Assembly (NCBI GenBank): GCA_028564675.1
Contig: JAOVVO010000408.1
Location: 1 to 64,000, forward strand
Source: Onchocerca lupi
Lineage: Eukaryota; Nematoda; Chromadorea; Rhabditida; Onchocercidae
Length of the DNA stretch: 64,000 nt
Direction of reading: 5' to 3'
Shown in pieces: positions 49,475 through 62,329 of the stretch. The notes below the pieces were generated by a model that made no database searches, was not told where the DNA came from, and saw only the letters and a program-made list of their open reading frames with translations. Position numbers and translations under genes: made by a program. How positions within the stretch are numbered: the stretch's first letter is position 1; every line of letters starts with the position of its first letter.

Positions 49475-50225
49475 ATCATTAGCAACAATATAAAGGAGAT
49501 GAGCAAAGTTATTATAATAAGCACTTATGGCATGTAACCGATTTCAGCTTGAATACAAATGTTGCTTGCATACATACAATTCGTCCAACTGCTTTTTTTT
49601 TTTTAAATTTTAAATATTAGGAATTTAAACAATTCATCCTTCATTTGATACTGATTTATGCTGTCTTAGTTAAAAACATTTTATTCCCGAAAAGAATTAA
49701 TATTGATAGATTTCATTTGTTGAAAGTATTTGATTTACCTATATTTCTTATATAAAAATACATATACCATATATTTCTTTATAAAAATACAAAAGTCTAT
49801 TTATGTTTTGTCTTCAAAATTGGAAAATCATGCATACTTTGTATTTTCAATATCTTTATTACAGCCGATTTTAATGCGAAATTTCTGAACGATAATAACA
49901 GGATATGAATACATAATATTTTATGCTTTATAAATAGTTACAGTTAAATTTGCTAAATAAATCAAATTTTGTTGCAATGATTTGTATAGGAATTCCTAAT
50001 ATTTTTTTAAAAAAAATTACGATAACAGCAAAAAAGAAAAAGAAAGCAAATTATTATATGTTAATGAATTATCAATGGAAAATAAAGATGCCTCAATTTT
50101 CTGTTGCCATTTATTAGATGCAATATAAAAAATTGATAGATTACTTGGTGATGCTGGAGCACATATACCACTCATAGTGTTTCCATTCCACAAATATCGT
50201 ATTGACCATTGATCACTTCATATAT
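49475..50225 (-). pseudogene. Decayed tandem copy of the secreted-protein gene
   Basis: Two blocks on the minus strand match exons of the gene at 51037-53099. The block at about 50090-50217 encodes SDQWSIRYLWNGNTMSG then ICAPASPSN and SNKWQQKI, paralogous to the SERWQITCLWNGND / CAPAPFSN / PKKWRQM segment. The block at about 49480-49592 matches the last exon (LDELYVCKQ; EIGYMP; a hydrophobic tail). An in-frame TGA just before SDQW, a frameshift and a TAA after EIGYMP show that it is no longer functional. The signal-peptide exon was not identified with confidence; a hydrophobic stretch near 50490-50540 is a possible relic. Confidence 0.65.
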
Positions 50226-50644
50226 CAATCATAAAACTGATTTTGTCCTTTGCATAATATATAATGCATCTTTAACGAATATATATATACGACCCATCAT
50301 ATTGTGTTGGTAGTATTTGATGATGCTTACATCGTTTATGATTTATTAATTGTGATACAAAGTATCAGTTTCAATTATACAAAGTATCAATTTTTTTCCC
50401 CAACACTAGAAACATGTGCTTTCTCTTTTCTTTTTTTCCACTTGACCAGACTGAGCTATAGCACAGATGTATATAAAAAGTATATAAAAACATGCGCATA
50501 TTCGAATGTAGCGTTGTGTCAAAAGTTCAAAGCAATAGATCAGAATTTTCCGATATCTAAGATTTTGAATTAATATGGATAAGGTGTGTGTTTAAGAATT
50601 TTCGGAGATTTATGATCTTGAATAAACGAACATTAACATTTTTA

Positions 50645-50800
50645 TTTATATAGACTAGGTGGAGCCAAACACGCTAAGCGTGGCCCGACCTTATAAATTA
50701 ATTGGATCATACTATTTTTATTTTTATTTTTCATTAGTTCGATCCATTCCGCGTAGCCGAATCGAGCTAATTAAGAATAAAAATAAAAGTAGTATGGTAG
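50645..50800. repeat. Hairpin element with GC-richer loops
   Basis: Arms of 36 bp at 50708-50743 (CATACTATTTTTATTTTTAT...) and 50761-50796 (...ATAAAAATAAAAGTAGTATG) pair around the loop CCATTCCGCGTAGCCGA. A second small hairpin, CACGC-TAA-GCGTG at 50670-50682, precedes it. The GC content of the loops is far above the local background. Confidence 0.7.
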
Positions 50801-50914
50801 AATGAAAGAGATTTCAAACAAAATAAATTTACAAATTATCTAATAAGCATAATAAACAATTAATATATATGTTGTACGAAATGTAAAATGCATAAAAACG
50901 CACAAAATTTCTGA

Positions 50915-50916
<2 letters not shown>

Positions 50917-50952
<36 letters not shown>
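50917..50952 (+). repeat. Poly-A tract
   Basis: 36 consecutive A bases. Confidence 0.95.
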
Positions 50953-50954
<2 letters not shown>

Positions 50955-51036
50955 AAAACGAAACAGACAGAATTACAAACAAATATTATATAAATTTTTG
51001 CATATTATAATAAAATTAATCTATTCATTTTACAAA

Positions 51037-53099
51037 TTATGCTCGAAAACATAACAAAGTGACAGATATCATAAGTGTCGCAGCAATAAGCAATACTGGC
51101 ATATAACCGATTCCACCATGCAAACATCGTTCTGTACATATATACAATTCTTGAACCTATTTATTAATTAATGTATTGATGAATTGGTTTGTAAGAATGA
51201 AAGAAAAGACTTTTAAATATTTTTAATAATTCATTCAATTAGTTTAAAAATAAGTGTCATTGCATTATTATGAAGTCTTAAATTTACAAAAATCAAGCGC
51301 ATGAATTTAACATATAAAGAAAATATTTCATTTTTATTATTTAAATTTACTTTTTAAATATTTAAATAATATTTTTGGTAAATTCCTTTCTTCCATTTTT
51401 CCTTCCTTTTGTTAAATTAAAATTTAAGGAAAAATTTTTTTTAATTTCTAAAAAAAAAATAATAATAAGTTATATAATGCAATTAATAGAAGAATTAATT
51501 CATTTGTAAATTTAATTGATAAATGAAAAAAAAAAATAGAAAATATCTTGTTTACTTAACATTCAAAAAAAATTGCCTTTTTTGTTTCCCATATAGCTCT
51601 TGCTGTACAACCAATACTTTTTCGAAATCTCTTAAAGAAATTTAATTATATTAATGATTGAAAAGGAAAAAAGAATTTGAATGATAAATTATTTTTTTCA
51701 TTTATTTTAATTTATTCGAATTCTAACTTTTAAAATTTACTAACATATAACATTTGTCGCCATTTTTTAGGTTCAATATAAGCAATAGGCTTATTTGAGA
51801 ATGGTGCAGGCGCACATGTCGCATTTATATCATTACCATTCCATAAACATGTTATTTGCCAACGTTCACTATCATTTTCCATTAAAAATGCTGCACTTTG
51901 ATATTCATGACAGAAATAATTATGCCAACGATTAAATAACGATGTTGAAAAAGGCATGTCGCTAAATTTTAATAGAAATATCGAAAAAATATTCGAATTA
52001 AATTATAATATTAATACTAAAAAAGGATTTGAACAGACTTTAATTAAAAATATTAAAAGATACTTGATTAAATTTTAATTAAGATAAAATCTCATTAAAT
52101 CGTATGCAAATAATGCGAGAAAAGATTTCAATTAAAAATTATTATATATTTAAAATGATAACAAATTATACGAGAAAAAGTTTTGATTAAAAAGCATTAT
52201 ATATAATTGAAAATTCTTTGAAAAAAAAAGAATATAGCATTAAAAAAAATAAATTTTATCAATTGATTACTAAAAAAAAAAGAATAAAAAGAAAGAAGGG
52301 ATGAGTAAAGAAAAGAATGAGGGACTAATAACTATCAGGAAATAATGTATATTATTTAATACCTAATTAAAATTAATCCATAATTTCTATATTATTTAGC
52401 TTTCAAATAAATACATTTTTCTTATGATGATACAAAGCTAAAATTATCAACTAATATATGATAATTTAGATGATTGTAATTTTTAGTACTTATCTATCGA
52501 TTTCTTATCAAAAAATATAGAAAGTTAACCAAGTAAGAAAGATCTAATTAATGCAATACAGTTTAAAATGTAATTTTAACATATTTAGACGTGAAAAGAT
52601 AAGCAAATCTAATTAAAGTATTAAAATCTATTTTTTTTTTCTTTTTTTTAAGACATCGAAAAATTAAACACATTTGATTGAATGTTTCATTTTTAGATGC
52701 AACTAAAGTTTGATACGATTGACGTTTTTCCAACCAACGTATACGATCACGTTCAGAGCAAAATGAATGTTGCGTACACTGCAGGATTGAAATTTCACCT
52801 GATTTTAAAAGTTAATTACTTCAATGATTATTCTAATATTTCAATAAAAATAGCTTAAACAAAATAATAACAGGTTTTTGCTTTAAAATTTCTATAAATA
52901 GGTAATAAGGATTATATAATTAAATAATTACTAGAGAATTATTGATTAATTGGATAATTAACCATGAAATTAATATTTTATATATGTTAAATTATTATAA
53001 ATCAATAAATTAGATATAATTCATACATGGAATACCTCTTGTATAATACATAGCTTCAGCAAAGCTTATTACAAGATAGTGAATGAGCACAATCACCAT
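51037..53099 (-). CDS. Small secreted or type I membrane protein, unknown family
   Basis: Minus-strand exons 53099-53036, 52798-52672, 51961-51745 and 51156-51037 join in phase to give 175 residues. The N-terminus MVIVLIHYLVISFAEA is a short signal peptide. The lumenal part has about eight cysteines (CTQHSFCSE, FCHEYQ, CLWNGN, CAPAP, ICTERC) and three N-glycosylation sequons (NET, NDS, NAT). The C-terminus YMPVLLIAATLMISVTLLCF is a membrane helix or a GPI-type tail followed by only three residues. I do not recognise the family. The exon 2 donor (AAT/GTGTTT) was chosen because it alone keeps the phase. A dead copy lies immediately downstream. The PIG-T gene in the same window belongs to the pathway that would process such a tail if it is a GPI signal; this is a coincidence of position. 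Confidence 0.65.
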
Positions 53100-53109
53100 T
53101 TTTATCCAT

Positions 53110-53600
53110 GTAGAACTAGAAACATTACACCTAACTAATCATTTTGTCACCTAAAAATATTCCATTTAAAAAATATTATTTATGCAAATTATTCGTTGTG
53201 TAAATTAAATAACAAATAATCTTTTCATGCTTTATCATTCATTTTGTTAAAGATTGTAAAACAAATAAATTATGTTGAGATGAAAGGAAGAAATTTTTAT
53301 CTTTTATATAAATATATAAGAGATAAAAACTTCTTCCTTTTTTATATCTCTTATATAAATGAAACATTTATTATAACGTTTAAAATATTTGTTTCAAAAA
53401 TTGTTGCATTTAAAATTTCTATCAAATAATCCTAAAAATAATATTATCCACCATTAAATGAAATATTTTGATATTTGAAAAAAGATTAATTTTAATAAAG
53501 ATTAAAGTTAAATTCATAATATTTGATATGTTAAATCAAAAAAAGTAATCTTTAAAAGCAATTTAATTATCTGATGGAAATTTCGGGTGAAAATAAATTC
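53110..53600. other. Noncoding stretch with a small palindrome
   Basis: No gene seen. At 53297-53330 TTTTATCTTTTATATA and TATATAAGAGATAAAA form a short hairpin. Confidence 0.5.
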
Positions 53601-53649
53601 TCCAAGATAGTTAGCTCACTGATTACTTCTTCTACTGAACAATTACTGC

Positions 53650-54060
53650 AATTAAAAAAGCCATCATAGCTTCGCTTTTTCGTTAAATTATGTTCTTTTC
53701 AGAATACTTCTATCTAACATTTCAGTACAGTTGCTTTCATTGATGCCTATCACTTGTACCTCAGAGTCAATGTTATCAATTTTTATAACATCACTAAAGG
53801 AAAATTTTATATCACACTGCTCCCACTTCTGTTTCTCTGCTTTTCATTTGCTTGAGGCAACAAATCTATTTGTCGTCAATACTTCCAAAGAGCCAAAGAA
53901 TAAGTCAAAGTAAGATCTAAAACACCTTAAAATACTGTAATTCAAAAGAATTATAAAATCAAGAGGCAGTCTGTTTCCGATCCTTTTCAAACCATCCTTC
54001 AAAACCCATAGTCGGATGCAGACTACCAAATACAGCCACTATCTTTCCGCGCTAGATTGT
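53650..54060 (-). pseudogene. Coding-like remnant, unidentified
   Basis: On the minus strand, 53660-53850 reads AEKQKWEQCDIKFSFSDVIK and continues for about 30 more codons with ordinary composition. Upstream pieces (VAVFGSLHPTMGFEGWFEKD near 54000) are in another frame and separated by stops. It looks like a fragment of a protein gene or transposon; family unknown. Confidence 0.3.
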
Positions 54061-54069
54061 CGAATATTG

Positions 54070-54890
54070 CTTTCCCACAAGAAAACTTACACTATTAGCA
54101 ATTTTATCATTAGCTCTAATCCATTAAATCAGCAAGACATTGAATGCTAAATATTAACTGAAAAAGCAATAGGCTGTTCTTGATTTCGAATATAAAAAAA
54201 AGCAAGTTAAGAATATGTATGGTGATATCCACAGAAAACACTTTTATTGAGAAAAATGATTAAGTACAAAAGTAGAATTGAACATATGATTTTATGAAGA
54301 ATTTTAATTATGGCGAGAATATTTTATGCTATCAAAAACTTTTCAAATGTTGCTTTTAAGAAGAAATGAGGAAATAATGACGAGATCAGATAACGCCATG
54401 TTACTTCGAAGAATGTTTACAAAGTTAATTCAAGAAATATGAAAGAAGTGTTTCTGAAAATCTATCTAAAACGATAATCAACGGTGTTACTTTAGTTTGA
54501 AAATTGAAGGAAACATGGAATACAAAGTAAAACAAAATAAAACATGAAAAACACTTATAAAATAGGAGTAAAAACATTCAAATATAAAAAAATCATTTAA
54601 TAATCGAGATTTGAATACCACTGATTTATCACTTAAGCACAACAGAAATCAAATTGTTTTGATGATTTTTACGAAATTCCAATTCGGAATAGCTAGCAAT
54701 ATAAGACGAAAAAAGCGAATTTTCGACCAATTTTAATTTTCCGAATAAGAAAAAAATTAAAGAGAATCATTAAAACAAGAAAATAAGACAAAATCATGAA
54801 ACAGTCAATGTAATTGACTTTATTTTAAAACCTTACAATGAGATAGTTTAATACTGATTATTACAAAGGAATCTGCAGCTGTTTCTAATT
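54070..54890. other. Noncoding stretch
   Basis: No gene seen; likely includes the 3' UTR of the hnRNP gene. Confidence 0.5.
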
Positions 54891-54893
54891 CTT

Positions 54894-57800
54894 TTACCAA
54901 CTTGTTTTCACCGAACCACCACCACTGCTCCACTGATAGCCATATGAAGATTGTTTTCCCTCATATTCATCATTATAGTACTAAAGATTTGGTTCTATTT
55001 TGTTGAATTAAAACAAACGAAAAAAAAAAAGATAATGGAGTCAAATTCTCAACAAGAATCGCTATAAAATTAATAATCTACTGTAACTATTTCACAAATG
55101 CTCAACTTGGAAATGATACGATAATATTAGAATTCTAATAGTGCTTTGAACGGAATCTAAAAAACAAATTGTATGACAGTAAGCTTTCGCACATATATCA
55201 CATTAAAAAGTACTTCGAACATGTGTCTGAATCAATAATGTAAAACTAAAGGACAAACAAACCTGCTGCCCTCCTGCAGCATAGCTCGCATTGTATCCTG
55301 TTGAACCACTATTATATCCTGTCGTATCTAAAATATTTACCAAACGAAATTCAAATACAATAATTTCTTCAGCTAGATACTAATTAATAAAAGCAGTTTT
55401 TTATAATCTGTCACTCCAAAAAAAAAAAAAAAAAAAAAAAAAGAACTTGGACTAAGGGAGATAGATCACCAAACTTATTATTATCTGATATTAGAAGGAA
55501 GCTAACGATCAATTTTTCAAATTTAATAAAAGTTCTGCTAATATTTAATGCTAACACTAAAATACAGTGGTTTAAAACGATTAATTAACTTACAGCCTCT
55601 ACCCGAATCAGCATTTGACCAACTCTCAGCTCCAATCTCAGCAGGATCACTCGTCGCATACCCAATGCGATTCAGTGACACTGGCTTGCTATGGACGCCT
55701 GAATAGCGTCCATTTCCTGCATCGTTATCAAGCCATTCATCATATCCACCACAATTAACACGATTTAAAGCTGTTGGGCCACGTGACCCGCTTCCACTTA
55801 CTGCTGCTGGATACTCACCTGTACCACCAATTCTTCGATATATAACGTATTTTTGCGTAATTGGCACATCAGCGGCGGTAAAAAGTTCAATATATCTATA
55901 AAATAATGAAACTGTTTGCATAAAATTTAAACTTCTATAACTTACACAAAGTCCAATCTACTAGCTTTAGAAAAATGTTATAAGGTAATATATGAGTCTT
56001 AGAATATAAAAAATGAGTATATCTGTCAAGAATCTCAGAACAGGACTAGTTACAATGCAGTGAAAGATTCCTCATCCTTATATCAACATGATCTATTTCC
56101 AATACAGTAATATATTTATTAGACGATCTGTATCAGTATTCCCTATCTTTATGTATTAAATTCTACTCAGTGTCGCATAAAAATCTCTAATTCATAATGT
56201 TCTTACCGATTACCGATGCATTGTTTGTTTCTTGACAATGCATCTCGCGCTTCAACTACTGTTCCAAAAATTACACATGCATCACCAGATGGTCGACGAT
56301 CTTCATTGAAACCCAGCTGGATTTCGACGCAATTCAGTGGTTTGAAGAAATCTTCGATATCAAGCGCATTTGCACTATACGGAAGACCTTAATAAACAAA
56401 CTGAATACATTTGAATGATTGTTAATGAAAAATAAGATGTTATTCAAAAAGACATGTGAAATCATTTAAAAAAAAAAAAAAGTATCATTAATTTGCCTCT
56501 CATGTAAACTTTGGCAGGGTCATCGCAATCAAAATCATCTTCGTAACCGTAATCCTGAAAACGTGAGTAACGATGTCCATACGGTATATCGTAAGGAACA
56601 GCACGAGGACGACCCATACTAACATTTCTCAAGGGACCTCCATACTCTTCTCTTCTGAAAAAGTAAAATAAGCCCATTTCTATTAAGTGAAGGATGAAAA
56701 ATGAAAATTCGAATATTTTATTTAAAATTCATAACATCTCTATAATTTATCAAAAATTTTAGAACTTAACAGAGGACTGTAACAAGAGATGTTGAATCTC
56801 CTTACCGATAGGGGCGTATACCACCAAGTTTTGCTGCAGCAAAGCGCAGCGGTATAGGTCCGGACCGGGGTGCTGGAAAATTGCGCTCAACAGCAAGACT
56901 TCGCAAAGATGTCGGTGGTGCAATATGACCTTCTTTTGATTTCTCCAGTTCATCACCAGAACTTCGGAAAACTTCCACATATCTGGAGAATTCAAACAAA
57001 AATCAGGTAAATTTTCGGAAAATGTTTTAATTGATCCAGAAGGTACAATATTCTTGCTCCCATTTCACTCATTTTATTCTTTTAGTTCTGTTTTATTGCT
57101 ACTTATTATTGTTAATCATCAAATGAGTATATCAAAAAATCCTTATAATATATCAACTTTAAACAGGAATGCTTTCCAGCAAAAATTTTCTAAGATAACT
57201 TACAGAACTAAGTTTAAAAAAAAAATAAAAAAAACTTGTTATCGATAATTTGCTAACGGAAAACTTCACAAATAACCCCAATTTATTTTAAAATTCTTTA
57301 ATTCTTCGACTAACTTTCGAGATTCTAAGCACCAAAATTTCGTCTACTCCGTACAGTTTAAAAACTATAAAATATATTTAAAACAGTAATATGTAAAATG
57401 AAACTATGATACCGTTAATGAAAAAACACTAAGAGCTTTGCATGAATAAAAATGAAATTTATTTCAATAAATAATGTTTCTTCTTAAACACTGTGCAGGA
57501 TAGTTAAGTATACTCTATCGCTTTAGTATTCGCCTCATTAACACTAACAATTATTTTTCACTTCAAGACATTGTTAATAGCTCTGAAAATTTCATTCTAA
57601 AACGCTGTGTTTGACTGTCAACTGTATCATTGTAACCAAATTACTTTGTCATTACTGTAATTCACATGATAAATCAAAAGTAATTTCATTAAAAAGAGGT
57701 AAGTAGCATGTTATCTGATGTTTACTTGCCCATACCTCGAACCCATGTTGTTTCTGTTCCGTTCCAGGGCCATCTCGGCATGCTGTTTGCTGGCGAACCG

Positions 57801-59346
57801 TACGAATGCCTCCCCAGATGGGCGACCCCCCAGCTCCTTGTCGATGACAACATCTGCCACTTCCAATCCTATATCCCATACTTACACCACCAAATAAATG
57901 ACCAATGAGGAGTCACCTCCCTTCCAGAAATATGAAATTACTGATCGATTCATATTAAGAAAAACATTCAATACTTGAAAACTGCACTACATGATCCAGA
58001 AAGTGTAAAATTACAATAATGACATTAATTGCTGAAACCTGCTTACATCTAAACCCTTCTTGAAACAAAAAAAAAGTAAGCGATTCGCCAATGTATAAGT
58101 ACACCGACAAAAATCGGGACAAATATTATAGACTCTATATCGAAAAACTCTGAAACTCATAACCTTTCGAAATACTTATAAAACTGCGAAACAACATACC
58201 ACTGAAGAATTCTTTCACATCATCATTTGTTGCGCTGAATGGTATGCCTCGAAGCCTAACAACAAAATTATAAGGTGTATCTTGATCACCTTTGCGAATC
58301 ACATTATGTCGCGTCATCCAAACCACTTCACTTTCTGTTACGTTGAATACTACAAAAATATTCAGATAATTCTGATAAATTTAAGCGAACCGAAAAAAAG
58401 TAATGTTTTAATTGTCCAAGTCACATATCCAACTGATTTTTTCGCCGAATGTGCAAATAGTCCTGATTTAACTGATTTTTTTACTAATCAAAGCTAATAC
58501 AAATATGGGAAATTTTTTCCAGCGGCCTAGAACTTACATTACAACATTCTCAAATATGGAACGTAGTCTCAGCCTCAAATTCTGTCATCTTTCATCAAAC
58601 AGTAATTGATATCAGTTAAATCTGTTAAAATTAATCATAAACAGAAACAAAGAATCAAGCCTTCAAAAAAAGTAAGAAATGACCTTCAATATATCGATTG
58701 TTCATTTCCTGCTTATCAAAGCGCTTTGCTTCCTCTGCTGCAATTTTATCCACTAATTCAACATAACATTCACCACTCGCACGGCCCATCGATGTCAATG
58801 TAAACGTCACCGATCTTACTTCCAAACCTATAACCAAATCATTTCAAAAAAAATTTTTTTTTGGATACGTAGAAGATAATTCTTGCTATTTTATACAAGA
58901 TTACGCAAAACCAAACAAAATGCTAACAATCAAATCTTCGAATACTGTATCTATGTAGTCCACATGAGATAGTTTGAAGGCACTACAGATTACATGATGA
59001 TTATCAAAGAATTAACTCTTAATCATAAAAAATAAATTGTCCAACATAGCTATTTTTCAATTCCTATTCATCATAAATACAAGGCATATCGTGAAATTTC
59101 TGATCCGGAACTTATCTTGAAAAGATTTTAACCTTTCAAAAATGCTCGAACATCATCTTCTTTGGCTGAAAATGGTAAACCACGAAGCCTGATATAATTT
59201 GACATATTGGGATCCACTTCTTTAGTTGTTGTCGTTGTTACTGAAGTTTCTTCTGCTTCCGTGTCCACTGCTGTTTCTGCCTTCGTCTCCGTCTCTGCTA
59301 CTTCTTCTGTTACAATTTCCGACTGTTCCGTTTTCACTTCTTCCAT
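54894..59346 (-). CDS. hrpf-1: hnRNP F/H-type RNA-binding protein
   Basis: A G-tract RNA-binding splicing regulator. Minus-strand exons: 59346-59133, 58827-58684, 58349-58200, 57868-57736, 56982-56806, 56654-56497, 56387-56207, 55895-55594, 55327-55263 and 54980-54894; 536 residues, all phases consistent. After an acidic Thr/Glu-rich N-terminus come three quasi-RRMs: IRLRGLPFSAKEDDVRAFL (about 52-70), VVRLRGIPFSATNDDVKEFF (about 145-164) and VYMRGLPYSANALDIEDFF (about 320). They have the RGLPxS(A) signature and RPSG(E/D)A strands of the hnRNP F/H/GRSF1 family. The tail is Gly/Tyr/Ser-rich (YNSGSTGYNASYAAGGQQ), as in family members. Intron 6 has a GC donor. Start chosen at MEEVKTEQ because an acceptor lies 12 bp upstream. 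In C. elegans the closest relatives are hrpf-1 and sym-2; which is the orthologue is not settled here. Confidence 0.93.
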
Positions 59347-59357
59347 AATGATGAAAG

Positions 59358-59366
59358 CTGAAAGAT
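59358..59366 (-). promoter_or_regulatory. Likely trans-splice acceptor of the hnRNP gene
   Basis: On the minus strand ATCTTTCAG ends 11 bp before the ATG, giving a very short leader as is typical of spliced-leader messages. Confidence 0.6.
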
Positions 59367-59369
59367 GAA

Positions 59370-60840
59370 ATGTATATTGATCAAAAATGAGAAAACTCAC
59401 AATTAAATGGTATTCTTGAAATAAGTTTTTCTGAGAAAACGTTGAAAATTACAACTGATTTAGGTCAATAATAAAACAAATATTTCATTACAAATGTGAA
59501 TAAGCCAATGTTATGAAATAATGATAGTAAATGGGAAAATAAATGATTCCGATGACTAAAGAAAATCACGTCCTAGCTTCATACTCTCAATCACAAATAA
59601 TTCCACACCGAATACACGTGCCACCCAATACCCAACCCAAACCTATCGCCAATTACGAACTTATTATCAATCGATGATCGTATACCAACAACATTCCATT
59701 TACAAGCAATATTTCGTTTTAAGACCTTTCATGCCTATTACAACAAACTTATTTGTAGAATATTTCCCTCAAACAAAGCAAAGTGTGGTTTCAATCGTAT
59801 TGTAATAATGTTGGGATAAAGAGCGAAAGATGTGCACCAAATAAAAAAAGGATGGCCTCATCTAGCATTGGTTTATTGCTGCAATAATTCTTTGACCTCT
59901 GACCTCTTTCTATAATCCTTTGACCTCTATTTAATGATCTTATCGCTATTTTCGTTAACTTCCTATTATAATGTGACAGAAAAACACCTTATCTGATTTT
60001 GGCTTACCACCATAGTAACCTTTTGATCTATGTCCATTAATCTAAATGACAATAAAATGAGAATTCAATCAAATTTAAAAAATTTGAATTGAAAGAATTA
60101 ATTTTATGCATATTGCTAACTGTTTCCACCATTTTTTGCTCTCTTTTTGAAAATTATATTATAAAAAACAATTTTAATTCTTTCAATCCAAATTTTTTAA
60201 ATTTTCATCAAATTTATGAGCTATATAACTATGTAAGTAATACTAATTTCATCAATGTATTAATTAAAAAGAGACATTTTAAGATCATTACATCAATTCT
60301 TGACCAGTATTTCAATATTAAATTAAAACATATACTGTTTTGTGAAATTAAATAGTTCAAATTAGTAACAATTTCTAGTGATATGTGAGCATCGGATGTT
60401 AGATTTGATTTATTGGCTACAATTTAGGACAGAAGTGAAGACAAATGTATTGTATCATTCTAAGTAGAGGCAAAACTTTATCTTATCATACGAGTTAGCA
60501 GGAGAATTTTTGAATTTTTCTTTCTTTTTTTTTTTTTTTTTTACTTAAACTACAATTTAAAAGTCAATTTTTTAAAATATGCAACAAGGGAAAAATCAAT
60601 AATTTGAAAAATAATGAGGAGATATGCGGTAAACATATATATATATCATCGTTAGCATAGCAAAAAACCAGATTTTCCAGTATACATAGCACAAATTAAA
60701 TTTTCGGAAAAAAAAAGTTTATTTACATAATTTTTATTTTAACAGCTATATAAGCAGTAAAAATGACAAATAAGTGGATACAATCGATGAATACGCTTGG
60801 AATAAAAGTAATAAAGATAGAAATGAAAATTAGCTGACGC
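59370..60840. other. Upstream region of the hnRNP gene
   Basis: No gene seen. It contains a cluster of CTTTGACCTCT-like words at 59890-59930 and the inverted repeat listed separately. Confidence 0.5.
60070..60208. repeat. Inverted repeat, 38-bp arms, 62-bp loop
   Basis: CAAATTTAAAAAATTTGAAT...GAAAGAATTAATTTT (60070-60106) is complementary, with a few mismatches, to 60171-60208 (ATTTTAATTCTTTCAATCCA...). Noncoding; a small fold-back element is likely. Confidence 0.65.
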
Positions 60841-60849
60841 AAAAATTAA

Positions 60850-62320
60850 ATTCTAATGATGATCCAAGAAAATGGGAATAATTTTGGAACAATTTTACAG
60901 CAGCAATAAATAATCAAAATCTATCAAAATATTTAGGAAACTTGACTATTTCTTTTCTTGTTTTTGAAAGAAGATAAATTAGAAACTATTTGTGGTTACT
61001 ATTTTGTGTGCTAGAAAATTTAAAAATATTATACAAGTATATTATTTGTTAAGTTTAACGATTCAATCAATCATCAAAAAATTGCTAAAATGAACTCAAA
61101 TTAATATGACGGATCGATTGCGAACTAAAAGCGATTGATAGAGCGATTAAATGAGTGTTAAGATAGTCTCAAAATCATCGGAGAAAATATCGAACACTCA
61201 ATTATAGAATTATATATTGAAGGAAAATTACTTGTATGGATGCTATAAGAAGTGGTGTATCGATAAAGAGATGATCAATGACAATTAATCGAGATGAATA
61301 AACAATTCTTGTATGCTTCAAGTATTAAAATCGGGAAATTACAGTAAGTAACTGATGATTTCAAAGCAACGGATCAATCAAACTTCTGCCTTGGCCACAG
61401 CTGAACAATATGAACAATCGAAGGTCCATAACATAGTATTACAATATATTGACAATATTAGATTTGAATAAAACCGAAATAGTGAAGAATTAAGAAGACA
61501 ATTTCAAAAGAAAGAAATGATGCTTTCAATGTAAAAAAATTTCATGAATAGGCATTTACGTGATATGTTATATGAAGATAAAATGGAAACAGAAGAGCAG
61601 AAATCATTAAAGAATTGATTAAAAATGAATGAAACTCAATGTTAATAAACAATGCAGTAATGTGATGCAAAATTAATCAACAAAAAATGTTTTGCTCTTG
61701 TATTAGAAAGTCGAAATGATAAGATCCAGAAAGAGTTGAGTTTCAGATAGAAACAGTGAATATTTTTTGGCATAAGTTCGCAAAAAAAAAAAGTTCATTT
61801 TCAACGTGGATAACGAAATGATTATAAAATGCACGAAATAGAAAGTGAAAAATTAAATACACATTGCAATCGACAATTAAAATGACAAAAGATGTGTCAC
61901 CAACGAAGGCAAGAACCAAGAATAAAGGAATTGTTTTAATTGAAGTTAGCATCAGAACAACTATCTTTGAGATCAGATAATAACTAAATTTTTGGATATC
62001 ATCATTTGTAATGACGGATGACGAGATGTCATCAAATTACCGTACTAAATGCAATGGAACAAATGCAAATTCATGTTTTTATTAATATTTCAAAAGTGAT
62101 ACCTCTAAGGCAATATAAATCTCGAATAGCAGAGTTATCGGCAAAGAGACATAATTGATCTGTATCAAATTCAACTTATATCAATTAAAGGATTAACATA
62201 TCTTGACATGAAGTCCTTAGCAATACTTATCAGATACGAGAAGCTAAGTTCATAATTGATATTGAAAGTGGGAAATATGTTAAGAATCTTATCGTTAGAT
62301 TCAAAATGTTCATTATGTCA
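60850..62320 (+). pseudogene. Second BEL/Pao gag relic, heavily decayed
   Basis: From 60857 the words DDPRKWE, a stop, FWNNFTAAINNQNLSKY and NLTISFLVFERR recall the DUF1759 gag core (cf. the better copy at 39150). Further broken gag-like text follows, and near 62120-62300 a fragment resembling the aspartic-protease-adjacent segment (SRIAELSAKRHN-like, in several frames). There are many stops and shifts, and no LTR was recognised. It is older than the copies at 34-40 kb. Confidence 0.5.
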
Positions 62321-62329
62321 ATACAAGAT

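Noticed and set aside
50650..50770. tRNA-like words (TTCGATCC, TAGGTGGAGCC)
   Set aside because: No cloverleaf could be drawn; the sequence is better explained as hairpins.
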